Below the pieces are notes generated by a model. It worked only from the letters and a program-made list of their open reading frames with translations. It was not told the origin of the DNA and did no database searches. Of a stretch of DNA of 35,041 nucleotides, positions 29,482-35,041 are shown in pieces. Within the stretch, counting starts at the first letter, position 1. The number at the start of each line of letters is the position of its first letter. Source of the stretch: Actinomycetes bacterium (GTDB taxonomy: Bacteria > Actinomycetota > Acidimicrobiia > Acidimicrobiales > RAAP-2); contig JAKADK010000027.1 in NCBI GenBank assembly GCA_021820665.1, positions 1 through 35,041 on the forward strand. The letters are read 5' to 3'. Position numbers and translations under genes: made by a program.

Positions 29482-30393
29482 TCAGCGGGCCGGGCCGGGT
29501 CCCGCCATCGGGCCGGCACTGGAGGGAGGCTTGGACCGCACGGGTCGGCTCGGCTCCAGCCGCGTGATCCCGCTTCCGGGGAACTGCGGGGGAGCAGCCT
29601 GCGCCGCGGCCGAAGAGGCTCCACCGACCGGAGCAGACGACGCCGTGCCATCCACATCCGTGCCACCATCCGGCGGGCGGAGGCCCGACTCGCCTTGCGG
29701 GACCGCGGTCGCTTCAGACGCCGCCATCCCACGGGTGCCGGATCGGGGACCGGACCGAGCGCGTCGTTCCCCGGAGGCTCGCCCGAGGTCCCGGGTCGCC
29801 TTGTACGAACGCCAGCGGTGGGCGAAGAAGAGCACGATCGCAAGCACGGTCAGCACGGCGATGACGTAGCCGGCATCGCTGAACAGGTGCAGGATCTCCC
29901 GCCACCGAGTCCCGACCCCGTAGCCGATGCCTGCCATCGCCCCGTCCCAGATGAGGCTGCCTGCCGCCGTCAGGAGACCGAAGGGAAGGAGCGGGACCTC
30001 GGCGACACCGGCGGGGAGGGCGACGAAGTTCCGGATGACCGGGATGAGCCTGCCGCCGAACACTCCCCAACGCTGGTGACGGTCGTACCAGTCCTCGGCC
30101 CTGTCAAGGTCGCTGTGGGTGAGGAGCACGTACTTCCCGAACCGATCGACGAACGCCCTCCCGCCAGTCCGGCCGATGATCCACGCGAGATAGGCCCCGA
30201 CCACCTCCCCGGCGACGCCCACGGCGATGGCACCGGGCAGGCTCATGTGGCCGGTGGCGGCCAACACGCCGGCGAAGCCCAACGTGAGCTCCGATGACGT
30301 GGGGACGCAACAGGACTGGGCCACGCAGAGAACGAAGATGGCCACGTAGCCGGCGGAAGAGATGAACGCGGATGTCGAGAGGACGGCAAGCAC
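29482..30393 (-). CDS. DedA/SNARE-associated family membrane protein
   Basis: A 303-residue DedA protein. Conserved segments are TSSELTLGFAGVLAATG, GEVVGAYLAWIIGRTGG and FGGRLIPVIRNFVALPAGV (the paired F-G/R-x-x-P-x-x-R motif), with four to five membrane helices up to ~205. A 100-residue polar, Gly/Ser/Pro/Arg-rich tail follows, longer than in most family members. DedA proteins are needed for membrane lipid homeostasis, and several are undecaprenyl-phosphate flippases, which would fit the wall-related genes in this window. GTG 30393 is chosen because a CACAAT hexamer lies six bases upstream and the first helix follows at once; ATG 30432 is the alternative. Confidence 0.9.
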   Translation of the reverse strand: MLAVLSTSAFISSAGYVAIFVLCVAQSCCVPTSSELTLGFAGVLAATGHMSLPGAIAVGVAGEVVGAYLAWIIGRTGGRAFVDRFGKYVLLTHSDLDRAEDWYDRHQRWGVFGGRLIPVIRNFVALPAGVAEVPLLPFGLLTAAGSLIWDGAMAGIGYGVGTRWREILHLFSDAGYVIAVLTVLAIVLFFAHRWRSYKATRDLGRASGERRARSGPRSGTRGMAASEATAVPQGESGLRPPDGGTDVDGTASSAPVGGASSAAAQAAPPQFPGSGITRLEPSRPVRSKPPSSAGPMAGPGPAR

Positions 30394-30562
30394 GTCTCCA
30401 TTGTGGCCTACGCGGCCGACCCTGTGGTCCATCCTCTGGGACCTTCGGCTGCTACCAGGTTCGACGGGCACCGTCGTCCACGGAGCGATGGGCGCGGCCA
30501 TCGGTGGCCGGGCGCGTCAGCTCCCGGCCCGGCTAGCGGCGGGTTGTCGGCGGAGGCTCAGG

Positions 30563-30736
30563 TCAGCGGGAGAACCACGATCGCCGCTTCGGGCTGGGTC
30601 CCGTCTGAGCCTTTGCCGCCGCCGCACACTGGCATCGCTCGGCTTCGGGCACGTGTCCCAGCACCTGTTCCACGTGCTGGCCGCACCCCTTCCAGGAGGG
30701 ACGACCACACGTTCGACACGTCACTTGTCTACACAT
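30563..30736 (-). CDS. small Cys-rich conserved protein (CRTCGxPSWKGCGxHVEQVL)
   Basis: A 57-residue protein beginning MCRQVTCRTCGRPSWKGCGQ and continuing HVEQVLGHVPEAERCQC. The Cys/His spacing (CxxCG, GCGxH, RCxC) suggests one zinc or other metal/thiol centre. Small proteins with this pattern (MCRxxxCxxCGxxxWxGCGxH) occur widely in actinobacteria, without an assigned function as far as I know. The start is fixed by the conserved MCR and by TACCCT seven bases upstream. The start codon and -10 lie inside a CsoR-like operator. A basic tail (KRRSWFSR) ends the protein. The longer frame to 30793 reads through the promoter and is rejected. Confidence 0.85.
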   Translation of the reverse strand: MCRQVTCRTCGRPSWKGCGQHVEQVLGHVPEAERCQCAAAAKAQTGPSPKRRSWFSR

Positions 30737-30750
30737 ACCCCCCAGGGTAT
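30735..30750. promoter_or_regulatory. CsoR-family-like operator over the start and -10 of the small Cys-rich gene
   Basis: ATACCCCCCAGGGTAT has perfect 6-base arms (ATACCC/GGGTAT) around CCCA. G/C-tract palindromes flanked by TA are the hallmark of CsoR/CstR/RcnR-family repressors, which sense Cu(I), persulfide or other metals. The site covers the TACCCT -10 (30744-30749, minus strand) and overlaps the ATG (30734-30736). Assignment to that family is inference from the pattern. Confidence 0.6.
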
Positions 30751-30826
30751 CAGGACGTGCTACCCGCCGGGTCGCGGGTCCGGGATCTGTCAACCGGGTC
30801 GCGGGTGCCGAGGCCGATGCCGGTCG

Positions 30827-31846
30827 TCATCCCTCCCCCGCGACGGACACCGATGCCCGGTACTTGCCGAACACCAGGTCGGCGACCGACATCCCCCGGT
30901 AGTGCCGCTCGGGCGAGCCCGGGTCGTAGCGTTCGGCGCGCTCCGGGCGCTCGACGACATCGGTTGTCCACGGGTAGACCATGACGTCCCAGTTCGGCTG
31001 GTGGAAGAAGGCAAGGGAGACCTCGCCGCGGGGATCGGAGGAGTCGACCGGGGTGACCCGGTGGAGCGTGGAGAGCCAGTGCCCGCCAGTCCAGCGCATC
31101 AACAGGTCGCCCACGTTCACCACGAACCCGCCTTCGGGAGCATGGACCTCCGTCCACGACCCGTCGAGCGCCTGCACCTCGAGGCCGGTGCGCCCCGGGC
31201 GCTTGTGCAGGATGGTCCACGTGCCGTAGTCGGTATGGGGCGATGCCGGGAACTGGCCCTCGCCGAGGTGCGTACCGGGCGGGTAGCGGAGCACGCGCAG
31301 TGCCGACGTCGGGCGATCGTTGCGGGCGACGAACCAGTCGGGAGGCAGACCGAACGCCAAGGTGGTGAGCACCAGCAGGTCGTCGGCCAGCGAGCCCAAT
31401 GCGTGATAGAGGCGGGACATGGTCGGCTCGAAGCGGGGGAGCCGGTCGGGCCAGACGTTGGGCGAGAACGCCACCCCGGACGGCTCGAACCGGACGTAGG
31501 GGTCGTCTCCCGGGTCGGGCGGCCCCATCGAGAACGACTCCTTCAGGTCCGGCGGCGCCGTGAACCGCGTCGTGGCGCTGAGCGCCTCTCCCTCGACGGG
31601 CACGTAGCCACGCCCACTCCTCCGGTCCGGCGTGCGTACCTCGAGCTTGGCCTGGATCGGCAGCTCGAAGAACTCCCGCACGATGCTCCGGGTCTCGGCC
31701 ACGAGATCGGGTGGGACCCGGTGGCCGACCACACCGAAGAACCCGAGCTCCCGGCAGGCACGGTCGATCTCCCGCGCCACCGACCGACGTCCGTCGCTCC
31801 CGCCCTCGTAGAACGGCGAGAGATCGATGACCGGGAGCTCAGCCAC
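30827..31846 (-). CDS. 2-oxoglutarate/Fe(II)-dependent oxygenase, isopenicillin N synthase-like
   Basis: A 339-residue cytoplasmic oxygenase. The N-terminal DIOX_N part (LPVIDLSPFYEGG, ACRELGFFGVVGHRVP) is followed by the jelly-roll core with the iron ligands HTDYGT and, 50-60 residues later, STLHRV, and an R-x-S for 2-oxoglutarate (RGEVSLAFF). The triad is complete. Members hydroxylate or desaturate small molecules; the substrate is unknown. The GTG at 31846 has TACTGT seven bases upstream and no Shine-Dalgarno sequence. It follows the MMPL gene by 61 bases on the same strand but has its own promoter. Confidence 0.9.
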   Translation of the reverse strand: MAELPVIDLSPFYEGGSDGRRSVAREIDRACRELGFFGVVGHRVPPDLVAETRSIVREFFELPIQAKLEVRTPDRRSGRGYVPVEGEALSATTRFTAPPDLKESFSMGPPDPGDDPYVRFEPSGVAFSPNVWPDRLPRFEPTMSRLYHALGSLADDLLVLTTLAFGLPPDWFVARNDRPTSALRVLRYPPGTHLGEGQFPASPHTDYGTWTILHKRPGRTGLEVQALDGSWTEVHAPEGGFVVNVGDLLMRWTGGHWLSTLHRVTPVDSSDPRGEVSLAFFHQPNWDVMVYPWTTDVVERPERAERYDPGSPERHYRGMSVADLVFGKYRASVSVAGEG

Positions 31847-31853
31847 GGCGGTG

Positions 31854-31859
31854 ACAGTA
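31854..31859 (-). promoter_or_regulatory. -10 element of the oxygenase gene (leaderless type)
   Basis: TACTGT on the minus strand ends seven bases before GTG 31846, with no ribosome-binding site. Confidence 0.5.
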
Positions 31860-31907
31860 TCACGCCGGCTTCCCCGGCCTCCCGGCGTTCCCCCCCGAGC
31901 CCGCGGC

Positions 31908-34232
31908 TCACGGGACCGTTTCGGGCGTGGCGTCTACCGCCTCCTCGCTGGCGGGTGAGCGATCCGGAGTGTGCGAGTGGCGACCGAGGCGAGACGGCCA
32001 CCAGTTCAGCCGGCCCAGCAGCGCCACCGTGGACGGCACGAGAAGCGTGCGGACGAAGAAGGTGTCCATGAGGATGCCGATGGCCAACCCGAACCCGATG
32101 TCCCGGATCTGGCTCGAACCCGGTCCGCTGCTCGCCACCACCAGCACCAGGAAGCTCCCGGCCAGGACCAGGCCGGCCGAGGTGATCGTGGGGCCAGTCC
32201 GCCCGACGGCCTCGGTCACGGCGTCACGGAGAGGCCGGTCGTGCGCCTCCTCCCGGATCCGGGTCATGACGAGGATGTTGTAGTCCTCCCCCAGCGCGAG
32301 GAGGAAGACGAACATCAAGAACGGGAGGATGAAGGTGAGTCCGCCACTGTGCCCGAGATCGATGAACACCAGCGTGGACAGCCCCAGGGCGGCCAGGTAG
32401 GAGAGCCCGACGCTGAGCACGAGGTACAGCGGCGCCACCAGGCTGCGAAGGACCAGGGCGAGCAAGAGGGCGATGGCCACGATGGCGATGGGGATGATGT
32501 GGACCAGGTCGTGGTTCGACGTGTTCGACACGTCGTAGAGCGCGGCCGCTTCACCGGCGACGCCGTTGGCCTCGGCCCCCGACGCGCCCGCCGCCCGGGC
32601 GACGACCTGGCGGACGGCGGGGGTGGCGTTCATCGCCGCCGTGCTCCGTTGCCCGCCGGCCCGGAGTGTGGCCTCGAACTGGATGGTGTGCCCTCCGGCG
32701 CCGACGAAGAGGGCGGTTGCCCGGTAGGCGTTGTAGGCGGAGATCGGCACACCGAGCCCCGGCGGCTCCACTGCCGGGAGATGCGCCGGGTCCCCGAGGG
32801 TGGTGTGGAGCGCCGTGTACTGCGCGGGCGTCAAGGCGCTCCCGGTCGGGTCGAGCGGGCCCGCCAGATGGGTGAAGTCGTGGGACGCCTCGAGCACCCC
32901 CTGAGCGGTGGCTACGGCGCTCGGATCATCCCACACCGGTGTCCGGTAGCGGAGGATCAGGTTCGCCGGGTTGGCACTGGCCCGGGGAAAGTCGGTGGTC
33001 AAGATGGTGTTGCCGACGGCGGCGTCGGACCCCTTGGGCGCCGACGTGGCCCCGCCGAAGCCACTGGAGTGGTAGCCGAGCGCGGCGCTGGCCAGGCCGG
33101 CGAACACCAGCACGCCGATGCCGAGGGTCACCCCGGGGCGGCGCACGAGGCGCGCCGCCACCCGACCCCACAGGCCGCGCCGATCGGTCGCGTGGACACG
33201 GCTGGGCCAGAACGCGGCGCGGCCGAAGATGGCCAGGAGGGCCGGGAGCAGGGTGAGCCCCGCCAGCAGCATGACGGCCACCCCGAGCGCCAGGGGGATG
33301 CCCAGGTCCCTGTAGATACCGAAGGTGGCGAACAGGAGCGTCAGCAGCGCGAGGATCACGGTGCCGGCCGAGGCACTGATGGACTCGCCCACCCGAGCGA
33401 GGGCGTAGGCGACCGCCTCGCGCGGGTCCCGTCCGTCCTGGATCGCTTCGCGGACGCGGAACACCAGGAACAGGCCGTAGTCCGTGCCGGCGCCGAGCAG
33501 CAGCACGATGAGGAGGAGCTCGGTGATCTCCGAGATCTGCAGGCCGTGCGCGCCGAGCCCACCGATGAACCGCATGGAGATGACGAGCGCGAAGCCCGGC
33601 GGCAGCAGGGTGATGAGGGCGGCCAGGGGTGCCCGGAAGATGATGAGGAGCAGGACGATGATGAAGATGAACGACAGGGCCTGGACCTTCCCCCCCGTCT
33701 TGTTGGAGCTGTTCTGGTTGGCGACGTTGGTGGCCACCGATCCGGCCAGGTGGAACTGGAGGCCGGCCGGTGCTCCCGAGGCGGCGAGGGCGCGGCTGAT
33801 GGAGGCCAGCTCGGTCTTCTGGGCGGTGATGTCCTGCGGGGTGGCGTTGATGGCCACCGTGACCTCGGCGGCCCGGTCGTTCGGTGCCACCCCGGCCTCC
33901 TTGGCCGACAGCACCCCGGCGACACCTCGGAGTGCCGTGACGACATGGGCGATGCTCTGCTGGTCGGCGCTGGTCAGGGTGCCAGAGGTGGTGGAGGCCA
34001 CCACGAGGACCGGGCTCTGGCGGTTGGTGTTCCCGAGGATCGGCGTGGCGAGGACGGCTGCCTGCTCGCTTGGGGCGCTGGCCGGTAGGAACTGGCTGTT
34101 GTCGTTGTTGACCTCGCTGCCCATGGAGGGAAGCCCCTTGGAGGCGACGATGGCGATCACGATCCACAGGGCCACGACGACGAAGCGGTAGCGCACGACG
34201 AGCCGGGCGAGGGTGGCGAAGAAGCGGTTCAT
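31908..34232 (-). CDS. MMPL-family RND transporter
   Basis: A 774-residue inner-membrane transporter with the two-fold RND plan: helix 1, a ~150-residue outer loop, helices 2-6, a second outer loop (~400-545), helices 7-12. The proton-relay region GTDYGLFLVFR in the first half and GEDYNILVMTR in the second are the MMPL Asp-Tyr signatures. MMPL proteins export lipids or drugs. The ATG overlaps the TetR stop as ATGA, so transporter and regulator are translated together. The polar C-terminal tail (HSHTPDRSPASEEAVDATPE) is cytoplasmic. Export substrate unknown; lipid export is common in the family. Confidence 0.94.
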   Translation of the reverse strand: MNRFFATLARLVVRYRFVVVALWIVIAIVASKGLPSMGSEVNNDNSQFLPASAPSEQAAVLATPILGNTNRQSPVLVVASTTSGTLTSADQQSIAHVVTALRGVAGVLSAKEAGVAPNDRAAEVTVAINATPQDITAQKTELASISRALAASGAPAGLQFHLAGSVATNVANQNSSNKTGGKVQALSFIFIIVLLLIIFRAPLAALITLLPPGFALVISMRFIGGLGAHGLQISEITELLLIVLLLGAGTDYGLFLVFRVREAIQDGRDPREAVAYALARVGESISASAGTVILALLTLLFATFGIYRDLGIPLALGVAVMLLAGLTLLPALLAIFGRAAFWPSRVHATDRRGLWGRVAARLVRRPGVTLGIGVLVFAGLASAALGYHSSGFGGATSAPKGSDAAVGNTILTTDFPRASANPANLILRYRTPVWDDPSAVATAQGVLEASHDFTHLAGPLDPTGSALTPAQYTALHTTLGDPAHLPAVEPPGLGVPISAYNAYRATALFVGAGGHTIQFEATLRAGGQRSTAAMNATPAVRQVVARAAGASGAEANGVAGEAAALYDVSNTSNHDLVHIIPIAIVAIALLLALVLRSLVAPLYLVLSVGLSYLAALGLSTLVFIDLGHSGGLTFILPFLMFVFLLALGEDYNILVMTRIREEAHDRPLRDAVTEAVGRTGPTITSAGLVLAGSFLVLVVASSGPGSSQIRDIGFGLAIGILMDTFFVRTLLVPSTVALLGRLNWWPSRLGRHSHTPDRSPASEEAVDATPETVP

Positions 34233-35026
34233 GCGGGGGTCTCCAGGGTGGGTCGGGGGACGGTGGTCGAGCCGGTGCCACGGGCATCACCCGCCGGCAC
34301 CCGAGGGCGTGAGCGGGTGCGTCGTGCACGGGCCTGGGTGGGTCCCGGGTCGGACAGGCCGCCTTCGACCAGTGCGAAGGCCTCGTCGAGCAGATCGACC
34401 AGGGACTGGCCCGGGTCGCCCTGCCGCCAGCGGGAGAAGGCCGCCTTCGTGAGGGCGACGGCGACGGCTCCCACCACCGCCGGGTACAGGTCGGTCTCGG
34501 GATCGGTCCCGGACCTCCGGGCGGTCGCCCCCACCACGGTGCGCTCGAAGTCGGCGAACATCGCGAGTTGGCGGGGCAGGAGCTGGGCCGGGTACCGGTG
34601 CACGAGCTCCATGCGTGCCGCCCAGTCCTCCCAGCGGTCCGGTGCGTCCACCAGCCTGCCGATGACATCGCCGAGCACGGCGCCGAGGGCCCGGAGGACC
34701 GGCTCGGTGGCGGGCCGAGCCGCCAACGCCTCTGCCAGCTCGTCGCCGAGGTGGCCACCGGCGCCGACGAGGGCGTCTTCCTTGCAGGTGAAGTAGTTGA
34801 AGAAGGTCCGCGCCGAGACGTCGGCCGCATCGGTGATGTCCTCGACGGTCACATCGGCAAGGCCGCGCTCCCGTACCAAGCGCACCGCGGCCTGGTGGAG
34901 CGCCCGTCGGGTCTCCGCCTTCTTCCGGGCCCGACGTCCTGGCGCACCGGGCTCCGACGCACCGGGCTCCGACGCACCGGGCCCCGACGTGTGCCCGTCG
35001 ACGACGGTTGGCGAGAAATCTTGCAC
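34229..35026 (-). CDS. TetR-family transcriptional regulator
   Basis: A 265-residue regulator. The DNA-binding helix-turn-helix is at ~33-80 (RRALHQAAVRLVRERGL, VTVEDITDAADVSARTFFNYF), followed by a helical ligand domain (~90-230) and a basic, Pro/Arg/Thr-rich tail. The N-terminus before the HTH (~30 residues) includes a triple GASEP-type repeat encoded by three 15-base units. It overlaps the MMPL gene by four bases and most likely represses that operon in response to an MMPL substrate. The GTG at 35026 has TAATCT eight bases upstream. An inverted repeat covering this promoter suggests autoregulation. Confidence 0.92.
   Translation of the reverse strand: MQDFSPTVVDGHTSGPGASEPGASEPGAPGRRARKKAETRRALHQAAVRLVRERGLADVTVEDITDAADVSARTFFNYFTCKEDALVGAGGHLGDELAEALAARPATEPVLRALGAVLGDVIGRLVDAPDRWEDWAARMELVHRYPAQLLPRQLAMFADFERTVVGATARRSGTDPETDLYPAVVGAVAVALTKAAFSRWRQGDPGQSLVDLLDEAFALVEGGLSDPGPTQARARRTRSRPRVPAGDARGTGSTTVPRPTLETPA
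34944..34988. repeat. 15-bp tandem repeat, three units, in tetR 5' end
   Basis: Units GCACCGGGCTCCGAC at 34944 and 34959 and GCACCGGGCCCCGAC at 34974, encoding the GASEPGASEPGAPG linker on the minus strand. Confidence 0.9.
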
Positions 35027-35040
35027 AGAGCGAAAGATTA
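35017..35040 (-). promoter_or_regulatory. tetR promoter -10 and overlapping inverted repeat
   Basis: On the minus strand TAATCT (35040-35035) lies eight bases before GTG 35026. AATCTT (35039-35034) and AAGATT (35022-35017) form a 6-bp inverted repeat with an 11-base spacer that spans the start codon, a likely operator for autoregulation. The -35 would lie beyond the window. Confidence 0.5.
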
Positions 35041-35041
35041 C

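Noticed and set aside
32926-34830. A 634-codon minus-strand open frame spanning MMPL and tetR
   Set aside because: It is a frame-shifted reading of two well-supported genes and gives Pro/Arg/His-rich sequence.
34229-35026. The TetR gene as regulator of the palindrome at 1943-1958
   Set aside because: It is 33 kb away, overlaps its own transporter gene and has a different inverted repeat (AATCTT/AAGATT) at its own promoter.

Overview
The window is high-GC DNA from a Gram-positive actinobacterium. The core is the actinobacterial cell-division and cell-wall signalling cluster: crgA, a trpG/pabA-type amidotransferase, and pknB, pbpA, pstP, fhaB and fhaA next to tRNA-Leu(CAG). A 671-residue disordered protein opening with a WWQAGDGRWYPPE motif, and the general character of the other genes, suggest the class Acidimicrobiia. 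That placement is an inference, since no 16S gene is present.

Layout. 1-950: 3' part of a TnpB-type (IS605/IS607) element with a structured right end. 950-1249: a small cysteine-containing ORF. 1320-3228: a thioesterase and a thiolase, divergent around a TTGAC-N6-GTCAA palindrome. 3273-3333: a hairpin between the convergent thiolase and rpiA. 3384-4714 (minus): crgA, a truncated GNAT acetyltransferase ending in an 18-bp minisatellite, and rpiA. 4897-5484 (plus): the amidotransferase. 5511-11852 (minus): fhaA-fhaB-pstP-pbpA packed with little or no spacing, then pknB behind its own promoter; rodA and pknA, usual members of this cluster, are absent. 12053-12136: tRNA-Leu. 12592-15477: a four-PAS GGDEF-EAL protein. 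15944-16623: a VapBC-like toxin-antitoxin pair with a nested palindromic operator. 16923-18938: the disordered WWQ protein. 19125-20219: an ArsB/NhaD-like permease. 20277-24013: two tandem LCP (LytR-CpsA-Psr) genes sharing 664 identical bases. 24165-25253: a RodZ-like membrane HTH protein. 25288-27929: a methyltransferase and a secreted SGNH hydrolase. 28098-30393: a membrane cytochrome b561-like protein and a DedA protein. 30563-30736: a tiny Cys-rich protein whose start codon lies inside a CsoR-like operator. 30827-35026: a 2OG-Fe(II) oxygenase, an MMPL transporter and its translationally coupled TetR regulator.

How the genes fit together. Envelope growth dominates. PknB (four extracellular PASTA repeats) and PstP form a kinase/phosphatase pair, FhaA and FhaB are phosphothreonine-binding partners, PbpA makes septal or elongation peptidoglycan, CrgA belongs to the divisome, LCP enzymes attach glycopolymers to peptidoglycan, and the RodZ-like protein may link to shape control.

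Two patterns cut across gene families. First, at least eleven start codons have a TANNNT -10 hexamer ending only 6-9 bases upstream, which predicts widespread leaderless transcription. Second, short in-frame minisatellites (15-36 bp units) recur in Pro/Ser/Gly/Ala-rich tails or linkers of several unrelated proteins. The most intriguing single locus is the Cys-rich 57-residue protein with its CsoR-like operator.
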